Of a stretch of DNA of 64,000 nt, positions 23,753 to 36,119 are shown one piece after another. This stretch comes from Drechslerella dactyloides (taxonomy: Eukaryota > Ascomycota > Orbiliomycetes > Orbiliales > Orbiliaceae), in NCBI GenBank assembly GCA_020064725.1, contig JAGTWJ010000001.1, positions 3,162,001-3,226,000 on the forward strand, read 5' to 3'. The translations under genes and the position numbers were made by a program. The first letter of the stretch is position 1. Each line of letters begins with the position of its first letter. The notes beneath the pieces are model-generated. The model ran no database searches. It saw only the letters and a list, made by a program, of their open reading frames with translations, and was not told the DNA's origin.

Positions 23753-24949
23753 TTCGAATGCTTCTGCAACGCTCTTGAAACGGAACTTTTTTTGCTAGCT
23801 CGAACAAGGTGGATGGAATTGAGGACAAGATGGTAAGGATGATACAAAGCAGACAGAAGCTTTATTAAGAAGGTGCTCCAGCGGCGGCAGCGGGGAGGAT
23901 AAGAGGAAGAAGTAGAGGCGGTATCGTGTGTTCAAGTGATCCTGGATGACTGGTCTGGCGGGCGCCAATGCGGTCTTATAGACGGCCTCCAACATCGAAG
24001 AATCAAAGACAGACTTCGAACCTCCATTCCTACTAACCCGATCAACCGAAAGAGACTCCAGCTGGACGTGGCCCGGCAGTGGGTACCTAGCTACAGTGTC
24101 CTAAGCTCTCCCCTGCAGCCTCGTCCTCCGCTCAGAGGGAATCCTGGGATCAATCCGGTGTTTCGCGGACGCCAATGCGGCTCGCTGGCCGCATCGTTTG
24201 ACGAAGCGTCGGCCTTCTCGACGGACGGCTGCCTCCTTCGGCCGTGGAGCTGCAGCTGCCGAGCTGGCCTGGCAGGATGGCCCAGCTGAAATGACTCCGC
24301 GCTGCAGGCCAAGCGGACTATCTCCGCCAGACTTGGCTGGCTCCCCTGTCGTCGAGCACTTGTCAGTATTGGGAGCGGAGTGGAGAGTGGTGACGGGCTG
24401 TTGGAGCCTTCCGCCAGCTAGCGCCGCCCGAGAGCACGACCAGAACGACCAGAGCGAACGGGGTGAAGGCTGGAAGAAGAAGGGAAGAAAGGGGCCGAGT
24501 CAGGCGGAAGGCCACGCGCGATCCGATTTGACGGCCCCCGTGATCCTTGGAGGCAGTTGGAAGGATGGGCCCAACGGCGGCCCGCCATTGGCGTCTTGGG
24601 ACAATCGTGACCTCGCGCCCAGTCGGCCTCGACTCAGCCTGCGTGCGTGAGTGCACAGCCCGGCGGGCAGCCAGACTCGGCAACCGAAGAATGACAGGCA
24701 AACGGGCTGCGTCATGCACGCGGCTCTTCTCTCTCTTTCTCTCGTTCTCGTTCTCCAGATAAAAGCGCCAGGCTGCAGGAGCGCCGTTCTTGCAGGTTCC
24801 GTTCTCTTGTGTTAACTTAATACTGTGTTACTTACCGTTCTTGCGATCTCGCTGTTGCGACGTCTTCCTTGTTGCTAACATCATCCGTCTGCATCGCCAG
24901 ACGTCTACCTCCCAACTAACCACTTCCTACCTATTGATACCTAACTGGC
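23753..24949. other. bidirectional promoter region
   Basis: Separates two divergent genes. The part from 24.0 to 24.7 kb is GC-rich with conflicting short open frames. A pyrimidine-rich stretch (24720-24757) and GATAAAAG near 24758 precede the plus-strand gene. No additional gene is supported. Confidence 0.5.
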
Positions 24950-27900
24950 ATGGCCCTCGTCTCGCTGGTGCCTTACATCGAGCGCAGTGCCGAGCCATGG
25001 ACCCCGCTGCGCTCGACCTCAGACATGGGTGAGTTTTCTCTCAGTTCACTTGATTGCTCTCAAGCTCTCATGATGTGCCTTGAGTTTTGCATCGCGATGT
25101 TCTCGCCCTCGACAGCTGCTAACAGCCTCCTACGGTGAAAGCCCACTACATCGACCAGATCTCCGCCGTCTTTGAGAACCCCAGCATCCAGCAGATCCCC
25201 GGCTGCACCGCCAAAGCCATCTGGGACACCAGGACCACCTACGACTTCCCCAACAATGTCATCGACGAAGCCGAACTCTACCCGCGCAAGAAGCGCAAGG
25301 CCCCAAGGTCCGTTCGCAGCATGGAGCCAGACTCGCCCTCAGCCGGCGGCGTCTTCGAAAAGTACCACAAGGACGTCTGGACCGCCGCCCCCTCCGGCGT
25401 CAAGCGCCGCGCCAGAGACTTCTGGGCCCGGTCGTCGAGGTCGTCCGAACGTCGTTGTGCCGAGGACCTGCGGCACATCGGTCTGATCACGCCTGAGGTT
25501 TCCGACATCCCGTCGCTGACGGACAGCGTCACCGTTCCATCGTTGTCGGCGCCCAGCCCGACGACGTCCACCGCCCTGGACAACCTGGAGCCCCACATCC
25601 TCACCTCTGGAATCGAGGACCTGGAGAGCATGGACCCCGTCGAGCGCCTGGATATGTGGATGGATGGCCTGCAGAGCAGCATGCACAGTTCCATGGAGCT
25701 CGATTACTCACCCGTGCATGCCGCATCCACACCTGCATCCCAGGATCCACCATCCTTATCGGCACCGCCAAAGGCTGAACTGGGGCCGAGGAGATCGCAT
25801 ACCCTCCCCGTGGAAGGATCGTCCAAGAAGCTGAGGAGGCCGCGACACCCGCAAAAGAGGGACTCCTGGCCGGCGCCCGTCGTCGCCCTCAAGCGGCCTG
25901 CGTTCCCCAGGAAGAAAATCCAGGAACTCCAAACCATAACCACACCGGAGCAGTTCAGGAAGTCTTTAACCGCCACCGAGGAGGAGAAGCGTGCCCGCAG
26001 CAAACGCATGCTGTCTCTGCTGTTGCCACTCGTTACGCCCAAGGAAGCGATACAATTCTTCCCGCTGTTCACCAAGCGCGAGGTGCAGCTGCTGACCGAG
26101 CTCCTGCAAGAGGATAAGAAGCTCGCCGCCAGACTGAAGAAGGTCGGCATCACGCTCCCTCTCGACCGCGAGGAGATCCTCGGCCTCGCGGACAAGCTGC
26201 TCGCCAGCAAGGACTCTGACGCGGAAAGCGTCAGCAGCATCGCCACATTCGACGACGGCGCCTCCAGCCGTCCTTCCATGGATGGGCAGAGCGTCGTTTC
26301 ACAGAGACTCCTCGAAGAATTCCCACCGGACCAGGAAGTCGACATGGAAATCAACAAGCGCCGCGAGACGCCCAGCCATCTCCTCCCGAACGCAAAGGTC
26401 ACCCACCGCAACTGGTGCAAGCTCGTCGACCAGCTGGACCCGCGCTTCAAATACATCACCTGGTGCAAGGGCGTGTGGACGCTCGAGCTCGACTCCTTCG
26501 GCACGATGGACATCCCCAACATCCCGCTCTACATCGCCAATGCCCCCGTCATCCTCTCCTACGCAAAACCCACCCCGCAGATCAGCGGCCAGCGCCCGCC
26601 GGACCCGCTGCGGGACCGGCCGCTACCCGTCGGCACCCTCCCCGAGCTCAGCGACGAGATCCTCAGCATCCTGTTCAAAACCTTCCCTAAGGCCGTCATG
26701 GCCTGCGTCTTCATCAACCAGCGTATGAGCATCGTCTACGACCACGACTTTGATCACGGCCTCGAGCACATGACCAAGCCGGAGACCTTTGGCGGCTACC
26801 TCGTCAGCTTTATGAAGAACAACCAATCCTTCACCGCGGCCTCGAACCCGCTGCAGAGCGAGCGCCTCCTCACGGGCAAACGCGTCGACGTCCGCCGTCC
26901 CGACAGCGACAGCGGCTGGACCAGCTGTCTCGGCGTGCGACTCCGCCGCAAGAACCCCTCCCCCAACCCGGCCGTCCCCAACGACGCCATCACGATGACC
27001 ACCCACGCCTTCCTCACCGCCCTGCGCCTACCCACCGCCAAAGAAGCCGAATCCAACCTCGAATACCGCTCCCGCCCATCGAACGCCAGCCTCTCCTCTT
27101 CCGACGTCACCAACGACGATTTCGCCCGTCTGAAAGTCTACGACCGCACGAAGAAGGGTGAATTCGGTCAATACTACCAAACCTACGACGACCTCCCCAA
27201 ACTCCGCGGCGACATCGGCGCCTCAAAGTTCACACACGACCTAAGCCTCATCCGCGCCGCGGCCAACGCGCCAACAACCTCCCTCCCCGTCCTCTCCTTC
27301 CAGCACAAGAAGAAGGCCGCCTTCAAAAAGATGGAATGGTGCACCTCGCACGAGATGCTGCGCGCGAAACAGGGCAAAATGTACCTCCTAAACTCCTGGA
27401 CCGGCGCAGACTCCAAGAACCCCAAGGACGGCAACGTCGTCGCCGAGGGTCTCGTCATCGGCGAAGCCTACCAGAACATCTCGGCCAATCAGAAGGAAAT
27501 GTACGCGCGCAGCATCCTCTGGCGGCAGAACTTCACGAGCAAGCAATGGCAGGTTGGCCAAGTACAGGGACTTCGCGAGCGCGCGTATAAAATGTGGCAC
27601 GGGGCACCCGTGCGGCGGATCAGGCTGGAGCAGCACCTTGTCATCCAGGAGCACGGGTATAGTGGCTCGCCGCTCGCGGTGCGGGTGGGCAACGATCGTT
27701 CCAAGAAGAAGGACGAAGAGTCGTATGCCATTTTCGGTTTCCAGAACTATGCGATGCGCTGCTGGCGCGGTGATGAGGACGATGGGTTTAAAAAGTCGGC
27801 GTTTGGCGGACGCGGCGGCGGTGGGAACAGCGTTGTCAATCGCGTGCTTATGGAGGCGCTGGATCATGGCGCGTACGAGTTTTTCGGGAGCTACCAGCTG

Positions 27901-28191
27901 CCGAAGAAGGTTGTGGAGGACTGGGAGATCGTGTATGATGTCGAGGAGCCCGTGCCCGGCGTTACGGTTACGTCTGCCAAGGCTAGTTCTTCGCTGTCGT
28001 CTGTGCGGGATGTGGACGGGGAGACCGGCAGCAGTAGCGGTATGGAGAGTGGTGGTGCGGGGAAGAGCACGTCGCGGGGCGTGGATGTTAGCGATAGGGC
28101 TGTTGAGCGGTCGAGTCGGCGTATGGGGAGTCTGAGCCGGCGGCGGGGCAGGCGGCAGGACAGTGCTGGCCGCAGCTGTGTTATTTTCTAG
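24950..28191 (+). CDS. large protein of unknown function ending in a CaaX prenylation box (1042 aa)
   Basis: Exons 24950-25028 and 25142-28191; the intron has a GTGAGT donor and CTAAC branch. It joins SDM to AHYIDQISAVFENP in frame. There is no signal peptide or membrane segment. A basic patch RKKRK lies at residues 75-79. The first 300 residues are Ser/Pro-rich and probably disordered. Helical basic/acidic stretches follow (EEEKRARSKRMLSLLLPLV, FFPLFTKREVQLLTELLQE). The second half is more ordered (MDIPNIPLYIANAPVILSY, MACVFINQRMSIVYDHDFD, MLRAKQGKMYLLNSWTGAD, RARSILWRQNF-like). The tail is Ser/Arg-rich and ends Cys-Val-Ile-Phe, a CaaX sequence of the sort recognised by protein prenyltransferases. 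This suggests lipid anchoring to an inner membrane face. I do not recognise the family. Confidence 0.85.
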
Positions 28192-29940
28192 ATTTTTGTT
28201 CTTAGCGCATTGCATCGTGATGGCGTTTTGGTGCTTTTGGCGATGGCGTTTTGGTGTCGATGCATTTTATTCACCTTCATGGATTAGTGATAATTCATAA
28301 TCAATCTTTTACCTCATGACATTTTTCTTTCCATGTCGTGTCTGACTGTGTGCGGTTATGCATCTTGAGCTTTGTGTAACGTGAACTTTTACCTGGGACT
28401 AGTAATCATACACACTACAGTACCGGGTAGGCTAGGCAGCTGATTAATCTCCTAGGGCATTTCGTTACATTCCGGACTTGATCCGTCAACCCTATTCCGG
28501 ACGGACGCTCAGGTGCAAATCTATGCTGTATTGATTTGACGTAAAATTCCACAGATTGATCCAGAATGAGGTGTTAGCCGAATACGATGCAGGAACCCAG
28601 CTTTAATGGGAAGCTATCGATTTGATCCTTCTCGTCTAGGAAACTGCGATACCGTAGATTAAATTGTATATTTAGCAGGAAATGCATTGTGTTCTGATCA
28701 ATATTGCAATTAGCTAACTAAGTAGTAGTTGACGATGGTAACGTAATTTCGATTCGTTCGGAACTGCATCACCCAGCCCTTTGAAGAAATATTGAATCGA
28801 CGATCGCGGACTTCTATTCTCTGAGCAATATACTTTCTAGCGCTTGTTATTGATCGAGATTTAACCTTCGTAGTTTGTTTGCCTTTTGGGACCCGCGTGA
28901 CCGAGCTCACTGCAACTTTGGCGCTTTCTGAAGAATCGACATCAGGCCGCGATGTTCCGAGGCATAGCAGCTGCTCGACTGGGCAAGTGCGGCGATTAAG
29001 GCAAAATCTTAAATACGATGTTTCCGGGTACCGGATGCATGCGCTTTTGCCCGCGACCGTGGATGCTAACTTGAATTCACTAGTGCCGTGCAGCCACCAC
29101 AAGCACGTTGCGTCGCGTTGGCTTCACAGCCGTACGTACACTACGCTTACACTAACGTTATAACGTTATAACCGCCGCAAGCGCAGACAAGAATGACAAG
29201 AAAAAAAGCCATGACGACGCAAAGTCTGGACGTCGACGACAAGCTTTTCTTGTTAAATAAAGCATTCAGTCGTCACGCGCTCGCCATTGGCCAGGCAGCT
29301 GAAACGGCGCGGCGGGTCTGAAACAAACGCTGGCCGTCGGGCAAGCGAATTGATTGTGGGAGAGATACAGAACGTACCCCTGACGGGGACCCTGTCGAGG
29401 TCGTGCCGGGAACAGCCCCTTTTTCGACAGTAAAAAAACCCGCCCAATGAGTGCGCGTGTCTCTTTCTCGAGTGTCAAAGGGTCTGACCTCTGATGGAGC
29501 AGGCGGGTCTGGCTAAGTATTGCCATGGCTATAGTAGTGGTCATGGGGGTGGTTGACGCACGTTTTATTACTCGGGCAATCTCCCGCTTGGCCTCTTGGT
29601 CTTTTCTTCCCTCTTCTTCGCTTTCCTTCGCCTTGTTATTTTCCAACAACTTCCAACATTCCTTGAATTAATTGCGCCGACGTCGAAAGAGAGGAACTTT
29701 ACGCTCTCTCGATTGCAATAGTGCATTTTGTCCTATCGTTTTGAATATAGACGGACGGCTCTCTTTTAGATTGTCGACTGGATATATTCGTTCACTCCTT
29801 CAGCGTGCTCTTCTAGCTTTCGCCGTCGCTCCCTCACAGAATACACTACTGCTGCTAGCCAGGAAATTAAAATTACAGCCATACATACTACTTCTTTCAT
29901 CGATTGATACATACGCGCATACGAACGTACTACCGCAGCC
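28192..29940. other. 1.7-kb intergenic region upstream of the GH72 gene
   Basis: AT-rich at first and mixed afterwards. Short conflicting open frames (28710-29102 minus, 29266-29649 minus, 29672-30004 plus) lack any domain. The last 300 bases form the pyrimidine-rich promoter and leader of the GH72 gene. Confidence 0.5.
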
Positions 29941-31565
29941 ATGCATATGCGCTCGACCGCTCTCTTCCTCACCGCCGCTCTGGCACGGCTCACGCAGGCA
30001 GTGACGCCGATTACCATCAAGAACGGCGGCTTCTACGGTGGCAACAACCAGGTACGCTCCCTCCCTCGCCCGTGGCGCTTATTATAATACACCGCATACC
30101 CGTCCTTGCATGACGCTAAGGCTAACTAAACCAACCGTCATGACAGTTCTTCCTCGTCGGCGTCGGATACCAGCCCGGCGGCCCCGTCGAGCTCAACCAG
30201 GGCGTCGACCCCTTCTCCGACCTCACCGGCTGCCAGCGCGATGTCTACCTCCTGCAGCAGCTCGGCGTCAACACCGTCCGCACGTACGCCGTCAACACGA
30301 CGCTGGCGCACGATGGCTGCATGTCGCTCTTCGCGGCGGCCGGCATCTACGTTGTCCTCGACGTGAACGCGCCGGGGTGGCAGTACAGCGTCAACCGCGA
30401 CGAGCCGTGGACGTCGTACAGCGCGCTGTACATGTCCAACGTCTTCTCCGTCATGGAGCAGTTCTCCCCGTACCCCAACGTCCTCGGCTTCTTCAGCGGG
30501 AACGAGCTGGCGAACGACAAGAAGACGGCGAACCTGACGGCGCCGTACATCCGTGCTATCCAGCGCGACATGCGGCAGTACCAGAAGGCGCACGGACTGC
30601 GCGAGGTGCCGATTGGGTATTCGACGGCGGATGTGGTTGATTTCCGACAGGATTTGGGCTTCTATCTGTCTTGCACGGATTCCGACGGCGGGTACAGCGA
30701 CTTTTACGGCATCAACTCGTACGAGTGGTGTGGTGATACCACGTTTGAGAAGTCTGGGTACAAGACTTTGACCGACCTGATGAAGCCCGTGCAGATGCCC
30801 AACTTCTTCTCCGAGTATGTTTACTTCTGAAATATGGAATGATGGTGATGGTGTGCTAATTGTGGTGTGCAGGTACGGCTGCAATGAGGTTCTCCCGCGT
30901 ACCTTTGGCGATGCGAATGCCATCTACTCGAACGAGATGAACACCGTCTTCTCCGGCGGCATCGTCTACGAATTCAACCAGGAAGCAAACGTACGATTCC
31001 CCTGCCCTGCACTACCCTCCACCACCGCGCATCCACAAGCTAATTGATATAATAGAACTACGGCCTCGTCGACGTCGACCCGAAGACCGGCAACGCCAAG
31101 ATCCTCCCAGACTACGAAACCCTCCGCCAAGTCTACTCCAAAGTCTCCCTGCCGACCGGCGAGACCGCCCGCCAGATCACCCGTCCAGACTGCTCCAGCG
31201 TCTACCCGAAAATCAAGTCCTTCACGCCCGTCGACGCCATCGCGCAGCACCCGGACATCACAGCGCTCATCAAGAAGGGCGTCAAGGTCACCCCCGGCAA
31301 GCTAGTCGATGTCGACCTCAACCTCGCCGGCCACAAGTGGACCATCACGGACACCGCGGGCAAGGAGGTCACCAGCCCCGTTATCAACCGTGTGAACACG
31401 TGGAACCAGGTCCCCTCGGCCGCGCAGGCTGGCAGCAGCAGCAAGTCGAGCAAGAACGCGGCCAGCGGAACGAAGATTGGCGGCGGCAATGAGCTGGCCG
31501 TGCTGGCGGTGGCGGGTCTGACGACCGTCTTTATGATGCTCGGCGGCGGGCTGTTGATGGCGTGA
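29941..31565 (+). CDS. GPI-anchored 1,3-beta-glucanosyltransferase (GH72, Gel/Gas family)
   Basis: Four exons (29941-30051, 30147-30814, 30873-30990, 31056-31565) give 468 residues. A signal peptide (MHMRSTALFLTAALARLTQA) precedes TPITIKNGGFYGGNNQFFLVG, split by the first intron. GH72 hallmarks follow: VGYQPGG, LGVNTVRTYAVN, YVVLDVNAPGWQY, FFSGNELAND with acid/base Glu157, and FFSEYGCNEVLPRTF with nucleophile Glu260. The nucleophile codon spans the second intron. The spacing matches A. fumigatus Gel1, where I recall E160 and E261. The C-terminus has a Ser-rich stretch (AGSSSKSSKNAASG) and a hydrophobic tail typical of a GPI signal. No Cys-rich X8/CBM43 module is present, so it belongs to the shorter subfamily. 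The enzyme elongates and branches beta-1,3-glucan in the cell wall. Confidence 0.95.
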
Positions 31566-33156
31566 GTAGGGGGTTTGACTGTGAATATCGTATATAAGTA
31601 CCTGTCGTTTTACATTGTGACTGTCATTCGTGTTTGGTAAAATCCACTGTATGGGGATTTTTTTTCTCTCTTTCGTTCGTTCGTTTTTTTTAGAAATTTG
31701 CATAGCCTCTTCTATTACATTTCATGAACAACTGTACATTTTATTTCACGTCTAGCAGCCGTATAATACATCTTTTTCAATCTTAGCTTCAAGAACCAAG
31801 AAAGGTACCAGATCAGAGTCAAGTTGTTGATCAAGCGCGCACTTCGACTGCACGGTGACATCGTCATGCATGCATAAGCCGGCCTACGACAAAGCCGGTA
31901 AGGTCTTACATACATATCGTATCGCCATGCCGGGAAGTTATTGTTGGCGGTGGTGGCTTATAAACCGCCAAGGTTTGAGTGACCAATGCGCACTTCGGAA
32001 AGGTGGTCAGCAAGCGTGTCCGCCCTTCAAGCTTTTCTGCTTTCTCAATCGGCCGACGATAGCCCCTTGGCATGCGTGCGCACGTCTCTCCAGCAGAGTT
32101 CGTGTTTTTGCGATGTCGCGGGCTTCCTGTTCGAGTCGTCGGAGCATCATTCGTGAGCACGGGCTTTCGCACGGTGTTGATTAATCAAGGCTGCTATGCT
32201 AAGATTTTAACCGGCACCATGGCAAAAGCTTGGGACAGCCGACGACAAAAGAGGGAGAGTTTCGAAACTTCTCGGCGGTGGGCGAGCCTGTACAGTCAGC
32301 TGCATTCCATTGCAATCGCGCACTTGCCCGGCATTTATTCGCAGAACGAACGATATCATGTGGTGATATATCTGTAATGTAATGTGAAGGTTCAATCTGC
32401 ACAGGTTCCAATTACTAAAGATCGCTTCATCCTCTGTAATGCACAATATGGTATCGGTGTGACAATTGAAAAGGTGGCAAACGGACGGCCCTTCAAGGCA
32501 ATGATCCGACCCGATCGAACCAGATCTGTTTGCGCGCCGCCTTGCTGGTTCTATTAGTGTCGTCAGATTGACTTGAGACATTTCGTTAAGCCTCAACCGC
32601 TAGACAGGACAGGTATGCGAATGTCGAGGCACCCTGCACAATTCCATAAACCTTCTGATTAGTAGCTGTGCTAAATACAGGGTTGGGTCAAAGTGTACAT
32701 CTGGTGGGCCCTGATCAAGGTTCAAGTTGTCTCGAGTGGGAGGTTGGACGGGAAGTAGGATTGCTAGCTTACCCGACTATCCGGTTTGACGAATTTACTA
32801 GTAATAGACCGGTGGTAGGACAAAGTGCCGGATGCATGCGGTGCCTTGCTTTTGTGCCCGGTTGTGGGTGACATATAATAAGTCTGCGTCATCCCGCTTC
32901 CTGGACTTACAAATGAGCCGACGATATTACCTACTCCATCACGATATATTTTGCCTCTCCGTATATTATATTTATATCTCATCGACGATCTGACACTGTT
33001 CTGAGTTTCATTCTTGATCCCTGCGACCACCGAATATTTCTGGTCTCAGTATTTCGATACACTATTTCAACGCCCGCGCACATACCCAATTCTTATCCGT
33101 GAAATACTGTTCAAACATACAATATTTGTTATAAATTACCGTCTTGAAGTTTCGAA
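31566..33156. other. intergenic region
   Basis: Holds the 3' end of the GH72 gene (pyrimidine-rich and TTCG-repeat stretch at 31655-31692) and the promoter of the next gene (AT-rich, several TATA-like stretches near 32960). Chance frames only. Confidence 0.55.
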
Positions 33157-35679
33157 ATGGCGACGGGGGGCGGGTACGACGTATATAGCCCGAGTGTCTA
33201 CAGCCGGTCTTCGACCGCCTACTCGCGGCTGCCGGTGGGTGATGGAGAGAGGACCACACGGCCGGCGTCCATCCAGTCCGTCGACACTCTCGCTCCATCG
33301 GTGCACGAAAGCGGCTATGCCTATAACAACGACAAAGCAGGGCAGGTCAGTTCATATCGAAGTATACGTACCTCACGGACTACTTCAACCGCTGACATGC
33401 ATTAATAATTCATACAGACACACCCAGCGCACTTATACCAGGTAAGTATCCTAAACACTCTCTCGTGGTCGCATCAAGTCAAAAGATATTTAAATCGGCC
33501 GCTAACGATATCGTTTGAACATCTAGATTGAAACGGCGTCCTCGTTCCGCAAGACTGCAGACGTCCCCGACCACGGCCTCCGGCTCCCACGCTTCATCTT
33601 CCGCGGCATCATCTCCATCCTCGTCCCGCTCGCGCTCGTCTTCTACTACTGGCTGACGTACATGCGATGGCTGCGGTACCCGCAGAACAGCCCGGAGTCC
33701 TGGCACCGGACGGGGTATCTTGACAGCGTTAGCATTGTCAACTACTCGTGGTTCGTGCTTGCGACTTTTGCGCTCAACTTGGGGACGTATGCGACGGCGG
33801 GCAGCGTGGCGGCCATGGTGATGAGGCAGCCGTGGGCGCCCAGGAACCTCAGAAGGTGGGTGCATTCTTCTCCTCTCTTGAATGATATGGTTTTATATAT
33901 TGGACGTAGGATTCTGACGATGCGCGATATGACGGCAGACTTATCATCCTCGCGGGAAATACGTTCCAGGACCCGGCGGGGTGGATTGCCGCACTGAGCA
34001 GGATTGTGCGGAAGCGATCTCTGTACAGAAGCAACGGCCTCCTCTGGGACGTGCTGGCCTTCTTCAGCGTCGTCGGGTTCGCTGCGTGGCCGTTGACCGG
34101 CCTGACGATGCAGACGGCGGACGGGTTCTCGATATCCCGCGACTACAAGGGACAGGTGGCCTATGTCGTCGGACGCAACCTCACCAGCATCAAGTGCGTA
34201 TCATCCCGTCTACAGTACAGTATCTCAGTATACATGCTAACGTAGTCGTACGTATGTAGCGGCCGCGATGGCGTCCTGGCGACCCAGCGGGCGACGCAGT
34301 TCTGGTCCGCCGGCTTCTCGCCAGACATGCCCGTCCGCAAGCAGTTTTATATCACCCCGGGCTCAAAGACACAGGTCAACGTCACCACCAGCAACTCCCT
34401 CCCCGACGATGCATCCGACTCCATCTTCCTCGCCCCGCAAATCGATGGCCCCCTCATCGGTGAAGTCTTCGGCCTCGCCGTCCGCTACAGCTGCAACATC
34501 ATCAACTCAACCTCCCAATTCACAATCCTCAACCGTCGCAACCGCACACTCTCACTCACACCGACCCCCTTCGGCCTGCCGGGCGGCTACTCCCTCCCCG
34601 ACAGCGCCGTCATCTTCCTGCGCAACAAGACGCAAAACTCCAGCCCCATCTCCGTCATCTCCAACGTCAACGCCTCCCTCGAACTCGGCACGGACATCGG
34701 CCTCAACAACATCACCAACCCAGCCGACGACGAAAGCATCGGCTACGTCTCCGTCCTCAACGACTACCCCGGCCTCGACAAGCTCGTCACCCTCGAAGCC
34801 GCGCTATGGCAGAACATCAAACCGATAGACGCATACGGCAACCTCGGCGTCAACGCAGGCAACTTTGTCTTCCGCGACGCCGAAAACGACATTCCCGAAC
34901 TCCGCGACGAGCCACTGTACCCGGGCCAAAAAGCCGTCGGCGTGCGCTGCCAGGCCTCCTCTGCAATCGGCACCGCCATCGTCAACGGCGTAGCAGGCAC
35001 CTACACAAACTTCACTCAGCGCAGCGCCAACCCCCGCAACGGCGGCGGCATCAAGCGGTTCGAAACGGGGATCCCGCATCTCCTACTGCAAACGCCATAC
35101 ATCCCGTCCGACCTCCGCCTCTCAAGCGACGTCGACTGGTTCTCCGCCCTCTACTCGTCCATCGAGAAATCCTCACTGACGAACAACGCCTTCGGCGACT
35201 TTCTCGGCGCCGCCCCGAGCGTCCTGCAGGCGGAAGACCTGCGCAACGCGATGCTCCGCGCGCACAAGACGTGGGCCGTACACATCATGTACGACGGCAT
35301 CACGGATCCAAGCTACAAATGGCGCCTGGGAAACGTGACCGTCGGCAAGGAGGCGATGATTTTAACGCGCGGTGTGGTCCCGCCGGAAGTCGTGCTGGCG
35401 ATGCTGTCGTTGTGGGCGTTGAGCGTTATGGTCTTTGCGGTGTTGTATCAGTTCCGCAGACGGTTCACGGAGACGTTGGATGGGTATACCCTGTTCCGGT
35501 TCGGTGTTGACAGGCCGGAGGGTGTCGTGCCGGAGATGCTGGCGGGCGAGTTTGATAATGCGGCGACGCTGGAGCGGTTGCCTGGTATGGTGGGGGATTT
35601 GGAGCCGAACAAGGCTGTTGGGTATATTGGGCTCGTGAGGGGTAAGGTGCAAGCCGACTTCAAAAAGAGGTACGGTTAA
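33157..35679 (+). CDS. four-TM membrane protein with a large glycosylated external domain, function unknown (738 aa)
   Basis: Five exons: 33157-33345, a 24-base exon 33418-33441, 33527-33855, 33939-34193 and 34260-35679. The N-terminal 90 residues are Ser/Tyr-rich and lack a signal peptide. Membrane segments lie at about 98-118 (GIISILVPLALVFYYWL), 144-168, 214-236 (LLWDVLAFFSVVGFAAWPL) and 642-664 (VVLAMLSLWALSVMVFAVL). Between the third and fourth lie some 400 residues with about ten NxS/T sites (NVTT, NSTS, NRTL, NKTQ, NASL, NITN, NFTQ, NVTV), so this part is probably lumenal or extracellular. The C-terminal tail of about 75 residues is cytosolic by parity. The layout resembles uncharacterised multi-span fungal membrane proteins. 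I see no catalytic or transport signature. Confidence 0.88.
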
Positions 35680-36119
35680 GTTGGAGAGGACGTCAACATG
35701 TTTCACCGTATATAGATTTTCACCGTATGGAGGGATAGCGAGGAGTATACACAAAAGTCACCGTATGTATATCCATGTACTGGCACTTTATATAGGTGTG
35801 TTTGGATGGAGTTTTGGAGTTACAAAGCGTGATGGATGAATTCATGAGTTCAATGCCTACTGTATTTTGCATCTACATCAGGCTAAATTTATAGACCTGT
35901 CTTCAGTCATCTTTCATCAACCTATCTATGATGTAGGTTCGTATATCGATTGCGTATAACAACGTACAAGTAAAGGCCCTGGCTTGATAAGTAGCGTCGC
36001 GGCCACAGGTTAAGCCCTGCTGTCCAAAATATCATTTCGGCGCTCGTCAATCTTATACATCAATTACCACACAGACAAAGATTATCAGCTCAAGACCACT
36101 CGACCTTACAGCACACTCA
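35680..36119. other. convergent intergenic spacer
   Basis: AT-rich downstream region of the membrane-protein gene and the minus-strand oxidoreductase. No gene seen. Confidence 0.6.

Noticed and set aside
27388..28215. 275-codon minus-strand open frame
   Set aside because: Antisense to the 3' part of the CaaX-protein gene; composition typical of a shadow frame.
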